Source: Azospirillum halopraeferens DSM 3675 (lineage in GTDB: Bacteria > Pseudomonadota > Alphaproteobacteria > Azospirillales > Azospirillaceae). Taken from it: a stretch of 64,000 nt of DNA. Position 1 is the stretch's first letter. Each line of letters starts with the position of its first letter. Made by a program: the position numbers and the translations under genes. The stretch lies in assembly GCF_000429625.1 (NCBI RefSeq), contig NZ_AUCF01000004.1:310001-374000 (forward strand), given 5' to 3'. The notes beneath the pieces were generated by a model. The model ran no database searches and was not told the origin of the DNA. It worked only from the letters and a program-made list of their open reading frames with translations. Of the stretch, positions 11,001-21,725 are shown piece by piece.

Positions 11001-14000
11001 ACCTTCTCGCCGTCGAGGACGGCGGCCTGGTGGCGAGGGGGGCCGCCATCACCGTAACCGGGCCGGGTGCCGTGGTGTCGCCCACCGAGCGGACGGCCGC
11101 CACCGGCACGACGACCGCCGCGGACGACACGATCACCGGCAGCGCCGACGATCTGGCCGATGCCGTTATCGACGCCTCGACCGGCGAGGACCGGCTGGTG
11201 GTGACCGGCGGCGGCACCCTGACCCTCGGCGCCGGGATCGTCGGCGTCGAGGCGCTGGCGCTGGCGGCGGCAACGACCGTGACGGTGACCGGGATGGCCG
11301 GCCTGAAGACGGTCACCGGAAGCGACGGCGACGACGACCTGACGGTGGGACCGCTGGTGGCGCTGCATGCCGGTGCGGGGGCGGACACCGTGCGCGTGGT
11401 GGGCGGCACCGTCACCGGCACGTTCGACGGCGGCGAAGGGACGGACCGGCTGGTGGTGGCGGCGTCCGTGCTGTCGGCGGTACCGGTCGGTTTCGAGGTG
11501 ATCACGCTGGAGGACGGCAGCGATCATGCGCTCACCCTGACGGCGGAACAGACGGCGACGCTCACCGCCCTCTCCGGCGGTGACGGGTTCGACTCCCTGA
11601 CCCTGACGGGCGGCGGCACCTTCGACCTCAGCCACGCCACCGGGATCGAGCGGATGCAGGTCACCGGCGCCGCCGCTACCGTCACGCTGGGGTCCGACGA
11701 CGACCCGGCGGCGGCGCCGCTGTCGGTGGTCGTCGCCACGGACAGGGGGAGCACGGTCGACGGCTCCCGGTCGCGGCGGGCCCTGGTGATGGACTCCGAT
11801 GGCGCGGGGTCCCTCCTGGTGGGCGGCAGCGGCGATGACACGCTGACCGGCGACGCCGGCGACACGCTGCGGGGCGGCGCCGGGGCCGACCGGTTCGTCA
11901 TCGGCCCGTCGGGCACGACGCGCATCGCCGATTTCTCCGTCGGCGATCAGATCCTTGCGACGGGCCTGACGTGGGTCGGCAACGGCGACGGTTCCGCGGT
12001 CCGGGCGGGGGAGGTTGCGGTCCGGGCGGACGGCGGCACGACGACGCTGACCTTCGGGGCCACCGACGGCGGGCCCAACCGCACCGTCCTGCTGGACGGG
12101 ACGTATGACGCCTCCTTCTTCGATACGACGGCCACCGGCCTGGCGATGGCCCGGACGCACTCCCTCTTTTCGGTGTCGGTCGCGCCGGGCCGGCGGATCG
12201 AGGGGGACCCCACCAACACCGTCTCCCTGATCTTTTCGCGCGACGGTGACATCTCGCAACCCGGCAGCGTGACGTTCACCGTTTCCGGAATGGGAAACTT
12301 CTCCGGCGTGTACATTCCCGGCCTGGGCTACTTCGACGGGGGCGGCTCGGCGCTGGTGAACATGGTGGGGTTCCGCGCGGGTCAAAGCGAGGAGATCATC
12401 ACCCTGTTCGTCGCCGACAACGCGGACAATGACGGCGACCGGTCCTTTACGGTCACACTCATCGATCCGTACGGCGGCGTTTTCGTCCGATCGCAGGCAT
12501 CCGGGACGATCGTCGAGGACGACCTTCCCCCGGTCATGGTGACGCTGACGGAGGGCGAGGACCGGCTGACCGGCAGTGTCGCCCACGTCTTCGTCGCGAC
12601 GGCCGAGACCCTGAACGGCGACGTGATCGACGCGGACCACGGGCGGCTCCGGCTCCGGGGCGGGGGCACCTTCGATCTCGGCGGCGTCAGCAACGCCCAC
12701 ACCATCAGCAGCGACGGCGCCCCGGCGACGATCCGCCTCGGCGCCACCACGCTCATCGACGGCGCGACCCTGGACTTCAGCGGTCTGGACGGCGCCATGA
12801 CCGTCGACGCGTCGGCGTCGTTGCGCAACCTGATCGTCTCCGGCGGGACCGGGGACGACACCCTGGTCGGCGGCCACGGCAACGACGTCCTGGACGGCGG
12901 CGGCGGCAACGACGTCTACCGCTATGCGGCGTCCGGCAACGGGATCGACCTGGTCCACCTCCATCGCGGGGACCGGTTGGAGGTGGACGGCCTGGTCGAT
13001 TTCACGGTGCTGGAGCAGCGGGGGGACGGGACTTCGCTCGGCCGCGGCGAGGTCCGGGTCGCCACTCCGGGTGCGGACCGGACGCGCGTCTTCATCGGCA
13101 TCGACGATGTCGCCGGCGCCGACCTCGTGCTGGACCTGGCCGGCGGAATCATGCCGCAGGGACTGGGGGTCCGCGACGGCGGGCTGGTGGCGCAGGGCGT
13201 GGCGATCACCGTGGCCGGGCCCAACGCCGTGATCACGCCGGACCGGCTGTCCGCCGCCTTCACGACCCCGTTCGACGACACCATCACCGGCAGCGCCGCC
13301 GACCTGGGCAGCGCCACCATCGACGGCGGCGACGGCGACGACATCCTGGTGGTCAGCGGCGGCGGGGCGTTCGATCCGGGAACCCGTGTCACCAACGTCG
13401 AGGCGCTCGTCCTGACGCAGGCGGCAACGGTGTCGGCCGCCGGCATGGCCGGCCTGACCTCCGTCACCGGCAGCGCCGGCGACGATTTCCTGACCGTCGG
13501 AGCACCGGCGGTCCTGAACGCCGGCGCGGGCGCGGACACGGTGCGCGCCGAGGGGGACGGCACCGGGGCGGTCTTCGACGGCGGCGACGGCAGCGACACG
13601 CTGGTGGTGGCCGGAACGGTCGCGCCGTTCGCGACCGGGTTCGAGACGATCATCCTCACCGACGGCAGCGACCACGTGCTCACCCTGGACGCGGCGCAGG
13701 CGGCGACGGTGACGGCGCTGTCCGGCGGTGACGGCGTCGATGCCCTGGTGCTCGACGGCGACGGGATCTTCGACCTCGGCCACGCCACCGGTCTCGACGG
13801 CATCCTGACCACCGGGCAGGACGTCACGCTCACCCTGGGCGCCGACGCCGCTTTCGCGGCCCTCCCGCTCACCGTCACCTTCGGCGGCGGGGGCCGGGGC
13901 GTCCTCGACGGGTCGGCGGCGGTGCGGCCGCTGGACGTCGCCTCGGCCGGCGCCGCCGTCCGGGTGACGGGCGGCCGCGGCGCCGACACCATCGACGCCG

Positions 14001-17000
14001 ACGACGGGGATACCGTCGCCGGCGGTGCCGGCAACGACGAGATCCACTTCCTCGGCGGCAGCGTCGTCGCGACGGGCGGCGCAGGCGCCGATTTGTTCCT
14101 CCTTGCCGGGAACGGCACCCTGCGCATCGGCGACATCAACAACGGCGACCGCATCCTCGGCGGGACGGTCGCCACCGTGCGCACCGACGACGGCAGCCCC
14201 GTGGGCGCCGACGAGCTGGTGGTGGGCACCTCCGGCCGGGACACGACGCTGCGCTTCGGGGCCAATCCGGACGCCCTGGTCGTGCTGCCCGGCACCTACA
14301 CCGCCTCCCACTTCCTGCCCGGAACGGAAGGGGTGACGGTCACCGGCCTGGATATCCGCTTCTCCATCGCCATCGATCCGGCGACCCCGATCGAAGGCGT
14401 GGCCGGCTCCGACCACTTCACCGTCACGGTGACGCGCAGCGGTGATCTCACCGGCTCCGCCTCCGTGTACTACAGCTTCATCCCCGGCGCTGCGACGTGG
14501 CAGGACTTCACGGCCGGCACCCCATTGGGGGGCTACGTCTATTTCGGAGACGGGGAGACGACGAAGACCTTCACGTTCGGGCTGGTCGACGATCTTTGGC
14601 ACGAGGAGCCCAAGCTCTTCGAGTTCATGCTCTCGCTGCCGATGGGCGGGACGATCGTCGTCGAGAAGGCATCCGCCACCATCCTCGACAACGATCCGGG
14701 GCCGGTCACCTACACCCTGACCGACGCTCCGGAGACGATCACGGCCCTGGCACAGGACCGCTTCGTCACCACGGCGACGGCGCTGGCCGGCGACGTCATC
14801 GACGCCGGCGGCGCCAGCTTCTCGATCCGGGGCGGCGGCAACTTCGACTTTTCCGACGTGACCAACGTCCGCGGCATCAACGGCGATTCGGGCGACCGCA
14901 CCATCGTCCTCGGCGCCGGCACGGCGGGCGCGAATTTCTATGTCGAAGTCGAGGGTGGGCGCCTCGTGTTCGACGGCTCGGCCGCGGCCGGCAATGTCTG
15001 GGTCTCGGCGGCCGACGCCGCGGACTCCCTGATGGGCGGCGCCGGCGACGACCGGTTGCAGGCCGGCGGCGGGGACGACACCCTGCGCGGCGGCGCCGGC
15101 AACGACACCCTGGAGGGCGGCGCCGGGCGCGACGTCTACCGCTTCGCCGCCAGCGGCAACGGCCTGGACACCGTCCGGCTTGCCGACGACCGGATCGAGG
15201 TCGACGGCCTGTCCGACTTCGAGATCCTGGCAGAGACCGGAACGGGAGACACGCTGACCCGCGGTCAGGTGCAGCTCGGCACCTACGACGGCGCCAACAC
15301 GCGGCTGTACATCGGCACCGACGGCACCGCCGGAGCCGACGTCACCATCGACCTCATGGGCCGGTTCCATCCGGCGATGCTCGCCGTGGACGACGGCGCC
15401 CTGGTGGCGCACGGCTCGGCGGTCACGGTGACCGGGCCGAACGCGGTCGTCTCACCCGACACGCACACCGCCGCCACCGGCCCGACCACCGGGCTCGACG
15501 ACACCATCACCGGCAGCGCCGCCGACCTGGGGAGTGCCATCATCAACGGTGGGCTCGGTGGCGACGTGCTGGTCATCACCGGCGGCGGCACCGTCAACCT
15601 CGAAGGCCGGCTCACCGGCGTGGAGGCGGTGCACCTTACCGAAGCCACGGATGTGACCGCCGCGGCCAACGTCTGGCCCATGGTGTTCGTGGGCAGTGAC
15701 GGGGCCGACCGGTTCACCGTGTCGTACACGCCGTATCTGGCCGCCGGTGCCGGGGACGACACGGTGCGCATCGTCCCCGATCTCTACAACGGGTCTTACG
15801 GCGCCGGGACGATCGATGGCGGCGAAGGAACCGACACCCTGATCCTGAACGCCGCGCCCTTCGCCGCAGAGGTGATCGGGTTCGAGGCCATCGTCCTGGC
15901 CGAAGGCGGTGACACCGCCTTCCACCTCCCGGCGGGGATCGACCTGGCGACGGTGTCGCTCACCGGCAGCAGCGGCGATGACACGCTGTACCTGGACCCC
16001 GGTACGCACGATCTCGGCAGGGTCGTCGGCTTCGAGACGATCACCGGCGCCAGCGGCGGCGACTACCGGATCGCCGGGTCCGCCGATGTCGTGGAGTACG
16101 CGTTCGCCGACGCCGCCTCCCTGGCGCTGGACGCTTCGTCGGCCAGCGGCGCCATCCGGGTCATCGCCACCGCCGGGGCGGACGCCATCATCGGCGGGGC
16201 GGGCAACGACATCCTCGACCTGTACGACGGCGACGACACGGCGGACGGCGGTGCCGGGGACGACGTGTTCATGATCAGGCGGGGAGACATGTTGCTGTCC
16301 GGCGGCAGCGGGAACGACCATTTCGTCTTCACGTACTACGGACCGCCCCGCGGTACGTCGCGAATCACCGACCTCAACAACGGTGACGTGCTGTATCTGG
16401 GCGTCGACCGCATCACCGAAGGGGACGGCGCCACGGTCGGTGCCTCGGAGGCCGAGGTCAGCCACGCCGGCGGGGTGACGACGCTGCACATCGGCTTCGA
16501 CTCCACGCCCGGCAGCGACTTCACCCTGGTCCTGGACGGCATCTTCACGCCCGACACCTTCACCGTGGCCAACGGTGGGCTGACGGTGACCGGTCTGATG
16601 CCGCACTTCGCCGTCGCCATCGATCCCGCCAGCCGCGTCGAGGGTGAGGACGGCGGTGCCACCTACACCGTCACGGTGACGCGGACCCGCGACCATGCGG
16701 GCACGGTGTCGGTCGACTACGCCATCACCGGTTCGGGCGCGCACCCGGCCGACGGCGGCGACTTCGCCGCGGGCACGGCGCTGAGCGGCACCGTCGTCTT
16801 CGCCGACGGCGAGACCGCGAAGACGTTCACCCTCGCCGTCGCCGACGACCGGAACCCGGAAGCGGACGAGGCGTTCACCATCACCCTGTCCAACCCGTCC
16901 GCCGGTGTCATCGACACCGCGACGGCAACCGGGGTCATCGTCAACGACGACACCGCGCCGGCGCCCGGCACCGGTGGCGGCGGGGACACGGGCGGCGGCG

Positions 17001-18199
17001 GCGGGACCGGGACCGGAGGCGGGACCGGAACCGGAACCGAAGGCGGGCAGACGGTGCCGCTGGAGGGCGGCATGTCCGCGACGGTGCCGGCCGGCGTGAC
17101 GCTGGGCACCGGCGGGCCGCGGGATCCCCAATCGCCGGACGCGGCGGGAGCCGCGCTCTCGGAAGCGGTCTCCACCATCGTGCCCGAGGGAACGGAGCGC
17201 GACTCCTTCGTCGCCGCCATCGCCGCCTACACGGCGACCCGGAGCGGCGGGGCCGGGGTGACCGTGCGCACCATTACGCCCACGGTGACGGGTGGAGCGC
17301 CGAACGCGCCCATCGTCATCGCCGGTCCGGCAAGCGGCGACGATTCGGTCGCCCTCGTCATCGACGCGCGCAACCTGCCCCCCGGCACCGTCCTGCAACT
17401 GGATCGGGTCGGCTTCGCGGTGGTGGCGGGCGCGGTGCGGGTGGTCGGCGGCGAGGGCTCGCAGATGGTCACGGGCGACGCCGCCGGGCAGCACATGGTG
17501 CTGGGAGCCGACGACGACACCTTGGATGGCGGTGCCGGCGACGATCTCGTCGGTTCTGAAGGCGGTGACGACGTGCTGTACGGCGGTACCGGCTTCGACA
17601 CCGTCTTCGGCGGCGTCGGGGCCGACGTTCTGTACGGCAACCAGCAGGACGACGTGCTGTACGGCAACCAGGGGGCGGACACCCTGTTCGGCGGCCAGGA
17701 CCGGGACACCGTTTTCGGCGGCCAGGACGGCGACCTCGTCTACGGCAACCGTGGCGACGACGTGCTCTACGGCCAGCTCGGTGGCGACACCCTGTACGGC
17801 GGGCAGGGGGACGATGTCCTGTACGGCGGCCAGGGCAACGACGTCCTGGCCGGCAATCTCGGGACGGACACCCTGTACGGCGGGCTGGGCGCGGACCTGT
17901 TCGTCATCGGCGCGCCGGGCGTCGGGGCGGATGTGATCGCGGACTTCACCGCGGGCGAGGATCGCATCGCCATCGTCGGCCCGAATTTCGGCGCCCTTCC
18001 GGCCGGTGCCCTGGCGGCGGCCAATTTCGCGCTGGACCGGCCGGGCGACGCCGACGACTGGCTGGTGTTCGACACCGCGACCGGAGTCCTGTCGTTCGAC
18101 GCGGACGGCAGCGGCGCCGGAGCGGCGGTGGCCATCGCCACCCTCAACGTGCGTACGCTGAGCGCCGCCGACATCCTCGTCCTCGGGACCGGGGGGTGA
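8084..18199 (+). CDS. Giant RTX / Calx-beta repeat protein, probable type I-secreted
   Basis: A 3,371-residue repetitive acidic protein. Four tandem modules (about residues 1-750, 751-1486, 1487-2208, 2209-2955) each open with a TLT...ET-like strand segment, continue with RTX nonapeptides such as [11 protein letters not shown], and end in a Calx-beta domain (for example [15 protein letters not shown]). A Gly/Thr-rich linker near 2957-2985 leads to a conserved region and a C-terminal RTX block (about 3144-3275), then an FxxGEDRI-type tail rich in Asp/Leu as in type I secretion substrates. There is no Sec signal. ATG 8084 follows AGGAG at 8073-8077; the longer frame from 7982 is not needed. Ca2+-dependent folding outside the cell, as an adhesin or matrix protein, is likely. 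No secretion genes lie nearby. Confidence 0.85.
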   Translation: MAEYTLTSDPETLTGGSGDTFVTTADNLVGDVIDAGRGMVRLVGPGTFDLTNVSNLSQIWLTDSGNDRIGIILGPDSSQDGRLTGRFLFMNAVAVTIDGSAMQRGSLLLQCNVLDDYVIGGAGDDQISTTGGNDTVRGGGGNDRIDGGPGADVIAYAASGNGVDIVTFGMDDRIVVDGIAAFTVLEATGTGGSLLAGQVQVGWYDGYATALYIGTDTVPGADIEIAIEGNLPAAMLVAVGGALMLRSVPITVTGPGETVVTGPGDDTITGDASVLDSATIDAGEGYDELVVTGTGIADLTGNLTGVDLIRLEDDAGIVLASGTELMSVRGSSGNNDVALAIVGTLDAGDGDDTIRAIRHTSAGAGDKWVVDGTFKGGAGTDTLIVETDRFAGTLQDVEAIVLADGGDRRVDIDIGFLDGIRTISGGNGNDTVVFENGGTVHLVGMTGVETVVGRGGTYVVGAGGVNGAGPVTYDLESINPGNEAVVLDGSASPEAMTVLTDDGADRLIGGAGDDTFNSGGGSDTLTGGGGNDTFVIAPPDPFANSVYRITDLANGDRLQFGAVTLRDGDGLDVEAGAVEVRSEGGITRLSVGIDTVPGGDATVEITGVVRAENLVWDGSAFVVTGLAPSVSVAVAPSRATEGQTGGDRFTVTVTRAMNLSGAVSVAYRVVPTGANAAGSDDFAADAPLTGTITFADGETTKTVTLVVADDTRYEGDETFAVELLSPTGAVIAVGRATATIADDDPAGTTRILTDAAETLSGGAADVFVATAAALAGDTIDAGGGAFSLRGGGTFDFAGVTNVGSIGGDGAARTIVLGAGTAADGAELEVVDVVGPLLLDGTAAVGALVVTAGPGADSLAGGAGADALSGGGGEDTLRGGAGNDTLDGGGGRDVYRYAASGNGVDLLVFGGDRLEVDGLSELTLRSGTGTGGTLARGEVELGVSDGARTRLFIGTDDSPGADIVIDLVGTITPDLLAVEDGGLVARGAAITVTGPGAVVSPTERTAATGTTTAADDTITGSADDLADAVIDASTGEDRLVVTGGGTLTLGAGIVGVEALALAAATTVTVTGMAGLKTVTGSDGDDDLTVGPLVALHAGAGADTVRVVGGTVTGTFDGGEGTDRLVVAASVLSAVPVGFEVITLEDGSDHALTLTAEQTATLTALSGGDGFDSLTLTGGGTFDLSHATGIERMQVTGAAATVTLGSDDDPAAAPLSVVVATDRGSTVDGSRSRRALVMDSDGAGSLLVGGSGDDTLTGDAGDTLRGGAGADRFVIGPSGTTRIADFSVGDQILATGLTWVGNGDGSAVRAGEVAVRADGGTTTLTFGATDGGPNRTVLLDGTYDASFFDTTATGLAMARTHSLFSVSVAPGRRIEGDPTNTVSLIFSRDGDISQPGSVTFTVSGMGNFSGVYIPGLGYFDGGGSALVNMVGFRAGQSEEIITLFVADNADNDGDRSFTVTLIDPYGGVFVRSQASGTIVEDDLPPVMVTLTEGEDRLTGSVAHVFVATAETLNGDVIDADHGRLRLRGGGTFDLGGVSNAHTISSDGAPATIRLGATTLIDGATLDFSGLDGAMTVDASASLRNLIVSGGTGDDTLVGGHGNDVLDGGGGNDVYRYAASGNGIDLVHLHRGDRLEVDGLVDFTVLEQRGDGTSLGRGEVRVATPGADRTRVFIGIDDVAGADLVLDLAGGIMPQGLGVRDGGLVAQGVAITVAGPNAVITPDRLSAAFTTPFDDTITGSAADLGSATIDGGDGDDILVVSGGGAFDPGTRVTNVEALVLTQAATVSAAGMAGLTSVTGSAGDDFLTVGAPAVLNAGAGADTVRAEGDGTGAVFDGGDGSDTLVVAGTVAPFATGFETIILTDGSDHVLTLDAAQAATVTALSGGDGVDALVLDGDGIFDLGHATGLDGILTTGQDVTLTLGADAAFAALPLTVTFGGGGRGVLDGSAAVRPLDVASAGAAVRVTGGRGADTIDADDGDTVAGGAGNDEIHFLGGSVVATGGAGADLFLLAGNGTLRIGDINNGDRILGGTVATVRTDDGSPVGADELVVGTSGRDTTLRFGANPDALVVLPGTYTASHFLPGTEGVTVTGLDIRFSIAIDPATPIEGVAGSDHFTVTVTRSGDLTGSASVYYSFIPGAATWQDFTAGTPLGGYVYFGDGETTKTFTFGLVDDLWHEEPKLFEFMLSLPMGGTIVVEKASATILDNDPGPVTYTLTDAPETITALAQDRFVTTATALAGDVIDAGGASFSIRGGGNFDFSDVTNVRGINGDSGDRTIVLGAGTAGANFYVEVEGGRLVFDGSAAAGNVWVSAADAADSLMGGAGDDRLQAGGGDDTLRGGAGNDTLEGGAGRDVYRFAASGNGLDTVRLADDRIEVDGLSDFEILAETGTGDTLTRGQVQLGTYDGANTRLYIGTDGTAGADVTIDLMGRFHPAMLAVDDGALVAHGSAVTVTGPNAVVSPDTHTAATGPTTGLDDTITGSAADLGSAIINGGLGGDVLVITGGGTVNLEGRLTGVEAVHLTEATDVTAAANVWPMVFVGSDGADRFTVSYTPYLAAGAGDDTVRIVPDLYNGSYGAGTIDGGEGTDTLILNAAPFAAEVIGFEAIVLAEGGDTAFHLPAGIDLATVSLTGSSGDDTLYLDPGTHDLGRVVGFETITGASGGDYRIAGSADVVEYAFADAASLALDASSASGAIRVIATAGADAIIGGAGNDILDLYDGDDTADGGAGDDVFMIRRGDMLLSGGSGNDHFVFTYYGPPRGTSRITDLNNGDVLYLGVDRITEGDGATVGASEAEVSHAGGVTTLHIGFDSTPGSDFTLVLDGIFTPDTFTVANGGLTVTGLMPHFAVAIDPASRVEGEDGGATYTVTVTRTRDHAGTVSVDYAITGSGAHPADGGDFAAGTALSGTVVFADGETAKTFTLAVADDRNPEADEAFTITLSNPSAGVIDTATATGVIVNDDTAPAPGTGGGGDTGGGGGTGTGGGTGTGTEGGQTVPLEGGMSATVPAGVTLGTGGPRDPQSPDAAGAALSEAVSTIVPEGTERDSFVAAIAAYTATRSGGAGVTVRTITPTVTGGAPNAPIVIAGPASGDDSVALVIDARNLPPGTVLQLDRVGFAVVAGAVRVVGGEGSQMVTGDAAGQHMVLGADDDTLDGGAGDDLVGSEGGDDVLYGGTGFDTVFGGVGADVLYGNQQDDVLYGNQGADTLFGGQDRDTVFGGQDGDLVYGNRGDDVLYGQLGGDTLYGGQGDDVLYGGQGNDVLAGNLGTDTLYGGLGADLFVIGAPGVGADVIADFTAGEDRIAIVGPNFGALPAGALAAANFALDRPGDADDWLVFDTATGVLSFDADGSGAGAAVAIATLNVRTLSAADILVLGTGG
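8090..16950 (+). repeat. Four tandem ~2.2-kb coding repeats in the RTX gene
   Basis: Module boundaries fall near 8090, 10334, 12542, 14708 and 16950, giving units of about 2.24, 2.21, 2.17 and 2.24 kb. Each begins with a related block containing RGGGTFDF/L...VTNV (or the variant VGPGTFDL in the first copy) and ends with a Calx-beta domain. Copies are divergent, so this is old duplication rather than recent expansion, although short identical runs could still recombine. Confidence 0.75.
17513..17905 (+). repeat. C-terminal RTX nonapeptide block
   Basis: About fourteen consecutive 27-bp units encode variants of x-L-Y-G-G-Q-G-D-D, many with YGNQ in place of YGGQ. This block is tighter and more regular than the RTX patches inside the four upstream modules and directly precedes the secretion-signal-like tail. 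Confidence 0.75.
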
Positions 18200-18201
18200 T
18201 C

Positions 18202-18220
18202 CGCCGGCCGTCAGCCGGCG
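18202..18220. terminator. Short hairpin between convergent genes
   Basis: CGCCGGC (18202-18208) and GCCGGCG (18214-18220) form a 7-bp GC stem with a 5-nt loop between the convergent RTX gene and hybrid kinase and overlapping the kinase stop codon. It could serve both strands; no T-run is present. Confidence 0.4.
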
Positions 18221-20601
18221 TCCTCCCGTCCGGCGACGGCGGCGAGTTCCCGCCGCACCGCGGCGGCGGCCTCGGCCAGGGCCGCCGGGTCCGCCGCCGC
18301 GGCGGCGTCCTCCAGCGTCGCCGCCGCCGCCGCCAGCGCGTCATGCCCGTAGGTGGCGGCGGACCCCCGCAGGCGGTGGGCGATGGCGGCCATCCGCCCG
18401 CGGTCGCCGTCGCCGAGGCCGGCCAGTTCCCGCGCCAGGGTGGCTGCCACCCCGGCGAACAGCGCGCTCATCGCCGGGGTCGGCGCGGACCGGGCGACGC
18501 CGACACCGTTCGACGGGGCGTGGCGGGCGATGACCGCCTGGAGCGCCAGCGGATCGACGGGCTTGGTCAGCACCTCGTCCATGCCGGCGGCGGCGTAGAC
18601 GTCGCGGTCGCCGGGATTGGCGTTGGCCGTCAGGGCGACGACGGGGGTGTGCGCGGCGTCGGCATCGGCCATGGCGCGGATGCGGCGGGTCACCTCGACC
18701 CCGTCCATGCCGCCCAGGCGGATGTCCATCAGCACCAGGTCGAAGCGGCGCCGGGCCATGAGCTGCAAGGCGTCCTCGCCGTTCGAGGCGTGGACGATGC
18801 GGTGCCCGCCCGGCGTGAGGTAGCCGTCCACGACCATCCGGTTCTCCACGGCATCGTCGACGACCAGGATGTCGAGCGCCGGCGCCGGCGGCGGGGCGGC
18901 GGGGCCGCCGGCCGACGCGGGGGCCAGGGGCGTCCGCTCCGCCGGGAACTCCGCCCGGAACAGGGCGCCGCCCGGCGTCCCCGCGGTGACGGCGATCCGT
19001 CCACCCATCCCCTCGACGATCTGCCGGACGATCGCCAGGCCGAGGCCGGCACCGGAGGCGCCGCTGCGGCCGGCCCGGGCATAGGGCTGGAAGATCGCCT
19101 CACGCTGGGCCAGCGGCACACCGGGGCCGGTGTCCTCGACCTCCAGCACCACGAGGTCGGCTCCGCCGCTCCGGGGCTCGGTGCGCAGACGCACGCAGAC
19201 CTGTCCGGCCGGGGTGAACTTGACGGCGTTGCCGACCAGATTGAACAGGATCTGGCGGACCCGCAGGGGATCGACCCGGTGCCCGGCGTCCGCTCCGTCC
19301 CCGAGGACCAGCGACAGGCGCAGTCCCCTCGCTCCGGCTTCGGGCTGGAGAAGCGCCACGACGTCGCCGGCGAGCCCGGCGAGGTCCGCCGGCTCCGGCC
19401 GCAGGTCCGCCGGGTCCGCCTCCAGGCGCGACAGCTCCAGCACGTTGTCGAGCACCTGGACGAGGTGGCGCCCGGCGTTCTCGGCGATTCCCAGCCGCTG
19501 GTCCCAGTCCCCGGCCGGCCCGTCACGGCGCAGCAGGCGGATCATGCCGAGGACGGCGTTCATCGGCGTGCGCGCCTCGTGGCTGAGCCAGGCGAGGAAC
19601 ACGGCCTTGCGGTCGGCCGCTGCCGCCAGTTCCGCCGACTTGACCTCGAGCGCCCGGGTGCGCGTGGCGACCAGCCGTTCCAGCATCGTGCGCTGGTGGG
19701 CCAGTTCGTCCATCGCTCCGCCGACGACGTGGAACGCGACGCCGAGCACGACGGTCACCAGCGCGAATCCGAACACCGCCAGGTCCGGGCGGTCGACGGG
19801 GAAGGGACCCTGGCGCGCCATCATCGTGCCGACCGCGGCGAGCGTCAGCACCAGCATCGCCAGCACCGAGCCGGGAAGGCCGTGCCGCAGCGCCGCCAGC
19901 AGGGCCACGGCCATGGCCAGCACGGCGACGTGGGGGATGGTGACCGTCGAGGCGAGGATGGGCAGAGGCACGAGCGCCAGCAGGACGGCAAGCTCCCGCC
20001 ACCGCCCGGCCAGCGTACGGCGGCGGCGCCAGACCACGGTGAGCGGTGCCAGCAGGAACAGGCCGATGGCGTTGCCGGTGACGACGACGAAGAGCGTGGT
20101 CAGGATGCCCGTTGCGGTGCCGTCGGCGCTGGGGCGGCCGATGCCCAGCAGCGGGTCCTTGAAGACGAGCAGGGTGCAGGTCACCAGCGGCGGCAGGACG
20201 CACACGTTCGTCAGATACGCGATGAGCCCGCCGTAGGGAACGCCGGCGCCCGGCTCGGGGAGGTCCCGGCGCCGGACGGCGCGGTTGGCCAGCCACACCT
20301 GCATCACGTCGAGGAGCGCCGTGGTCGCCGACGCGGCCAGGGCCAGCGGCAGGGGGTGGCCGGTGCGGACACCGTAATAGATCATCGACGTCATCAGCGA
20401 TGCCGACACCACGGACACCAGTCCCGCCGTCCCGAACGCGCGGACGCACAGCAGGCCAACGCCCGAGCTGAACCAGATCGCCGTCCAGTTGGATCCCGGC
20501 ACCCGCGCCAAGTCGGCGCTCAGTCGAGCCGCGCCGTAGTACATCACGACGCAGAAGAGGCAAAGAACGATGGTTCGTGGGGCGAATTTTCTTCCGGCCA
20601 T
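18211..20601 (-). CDS. Hybrid sensor histidine kinase with MASE1-like membrane sensor
   Basis: A 796-residue kinase. The first ~300 residues are multi-spanning membrane helices whose pattern (NWTAIWFSSGVGLL near the N-terminus) fits a MASE1-type sensor. HisKA follows with WLSHEARTPMN (His341), HATPase with DTGPGVP and GAGLGLAIV, a receiver with LVLMDIRLGGMDG (Asp626) and an Hpt with AIAHRLRGSA (His742). The first ATG of the frame is at 20601; a TTG at 20607 is less likely. It is divergent from the OmpR-type regulator at 20747 and convergent with the RTX gene. The signal is unknown. The neighbourhood suggests, but does not prove, that this pair controls the RTX protein. Confidence 0.85.
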   Translation of the reverse strand: MAGRKFAPRTIVLCLFCVVMYYGAARLSADLARVPGSNWTAIWFSSGVGLLCVRAFGTAGLVSVVSASLMTSMIYYGVRTGHPLPLALAASATTALLDVMQVWLANRAVRRRDLPEPGAGVPYGGLIAYLTNVCVLPPLVTCTLLVFKDPLLGIGRPSADGTATGILTTLFVVVTGNAIGLFLLAPLTVVWRRRRTLAGRWRELAVLLALVPLPILASTVTIPHVAVLAMAVALLAALRHGLPGSVLAMLVLTLAAVGTMMARQGPFPVDRPDLAVFGFALVTVVLGVAFHVVGGAMDELAHQRTMLERLVATRTRALEVKSAELAAAADRKAVFLAWLSHEARTPMNAVLGMIRLLRRDGPAGDWDQRLGIAENAGRHLVQVLDNVLELSRLEADPADLRPEPADLAGLAGDVVALLQPEAGARGLRLSLVLGDGADAGHRVDPLRVRQILFNLVGNAVKFTPAGQVCVRLRTEPRSGGADLVVLEVEDTGPGVPLAQREAIFQPYARAGRSGASGAGLGLAIVRQIVEGMGGRIAVTAGTPGGALFRAEFPAERTPLAPASAGGPAAPPPAPALDILVVDDAVENRMVVDGYLTPGGHRIVHASNGEDALQLMARRRFDLVLMDIRLGGMDGVEVTRRIRAMADADAAHTPVVALTANANPGDRDVYAAAGMDEVLTKPVDPLALQAVIARHAPSNGVGVARSAPTPAMSALFAGVAATLARELAGLGDGDRGRMAAIAHRLRGSAATYGHDALAAAAATLEDAAAAADPAALAEAAAAVRRELAAVAGREDAG

Positions 20602-20746
20602 GGCCAATCGCTGCTTCCAACCGATCCGCTCTCTTGTCGCCCATTTCCGGCGGTTTGTTCAGGGAAAATCGCACGCTGGCGGGAGCGACGAGGCTCGTGT
20701 ATGGTCGGCCGCTCTTGAGGACGACAGGGAAGCGGTCCGGGACGCG

Positions 20747-21430
20747 ATGGCGGCGACGGTTCTCGTGGTGGAAGACGCGGTGGAACTGCGGCTGCTGTAC
20801 GCCCACAGCCTGGAGGAGGCCGGACTGCGCGTGATCCAGGCGGCCGATGGTGCGGCGATGCAGGACCTGCTCGCCCGCGAACGGCCGGATGTCATCCTTC
20901 TGGACATCAACCTGCCCGATGCCAACGGGGTCGAGCTGGCCCGCCGCCTGGGGCTGCGCGACCGCGCCGGCCTGATCTTCGTGACGATGCGCAACGAACC
21001 CGCCGACCGGGTCGAGGCGCTGGAGAGCGTGGGCGACGATTACGTGACCAAGCCCGTCGACCTGCGGGAGCTCGTGGCGCGGGTGCGCAACCTCCTGCGC
21101 CGCGCCGGACCGGGCGATGCACCATTGCGTTTCGACGGCTGGACGCTCGATCTCGTACGGCGCGAGTTGTTCGGTCCCGACGGCGCCTTCCTGCCGCTGA
21201 CGACGGGGGAATTCAACATCCTCGCCGCCCTGGCCGCCTTCCGGCCGCGGCCGGTGTCGCGCGAATACCTGCTGGACGTCATCAGCAACCGCGCGTCGGA
21301 CGCGGTGAGCGAGCACACGGTGGACACGCTGATGACCCGTCTGCGCCGCAAGATGCGCCAGGCCAGCGGGCGCGAGGCGCCGATCGTCACCGTCCGCGGC
21401 GTCGGCTACGCACTGGCGGGCAATGGCTGA
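20747..21430 (+). CDS. OmpR-family response regulator
   Basis: A 227-residue regulator with a receiver (VLVVEDAVEL, phospho-Asp in ILLDINLPDANG, Lys in YVTKPVDL) and a C-terminal winged helix ending IVTVRGVGYALAGNG. The ATG at 20747 gives the normal receiver N-terminus; the frame extends upstream to 20570, but that part overlaps the divergent kinase and is not receiver-like. It is similar in layout to TorR at 2099-2806, so the two pairs may be distant paralogues. Partner: the divergent kinase at 18211-20601, separated by 145 bp. Confidence 0.85.
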   Translation: MAATVLVVEDAVELRLLYAHSLEEAGLRVIQAADGAAMQDLLARERPDVILLDINLPDANGVELARRLGLRDRAGLIFVTMRNEPADRVEALESVGDDYVTKPVDLRELVARVRNLLRRAGPGDAPLRFDGWTLDLVRRELFGPDGAFLPLTTGEFNILAALAAFRPRPVSREYLLDVISNRASDAVSEHTVDTLMTRLRRKMRQASGREAPIVTVRGVGYALAGNG

Positions 21431-21503
21431 ACCGTGCCGGGTTTGTCGGCAACTGTATTCGGACGGTACCGTCAGGTTCGGGCTGGTCGGGCCTCTGCGG
21501 TGA

Positions 21504-21725
21504 GGTCGGGCACCGCGAGTGTTGATCACGGATACGCTGAAGTCCTGCGCCGTGGCCAAGAGGGACCTGACGCTGCGCTGCGAGCACCGCCGGCACAAGG
21601 GGCTTAACAACCGTGCCGAGAACTCGCATCAGCCGACCCGACAACGCGAGCGGCAGATGAAGCGCTTCAAGTCGGCCCGTCACGCGCAGCGTTTCCGATC
21701 GATCCAAGAGAGTAGGGTGCATTGA
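21504..21725 (+). pseudogene. IS6-family transposase fragment
   Basis: About 73 codons preserve the C-terminal catalytic part of an IS6/IS26-type DDE transposase: APRVLITDTLKSC, then EHRRHKGLNNRAENSHQPTR with the catalytic Glu of the HKGLNNRAENSH signature, and RERQMKRFKSARHAQRF. The N-terminal half with the first two Asp residues is absent, and the end after RFRS departs from the family. No terminal inverted repeats were found. It is a decayed remnant. Confidence 0.8.

Noticed and set aside
8312..15412. Very long minus-strand open frame (over 2,300 codons) opposite the RTX gene.
   Set aside because: It is the antisense of a repetitive GC-rich gene; its text is dominated by Gly/Arg/Val/Asp without domains and it has no ribosome binding site.
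21462..21473. GACGGTACCGTC palindrome after the response regulator as a terminator.
   Set aside because: A perfect 12-bp palindrome without a loop or T-run; more likely chance or a small binding site.
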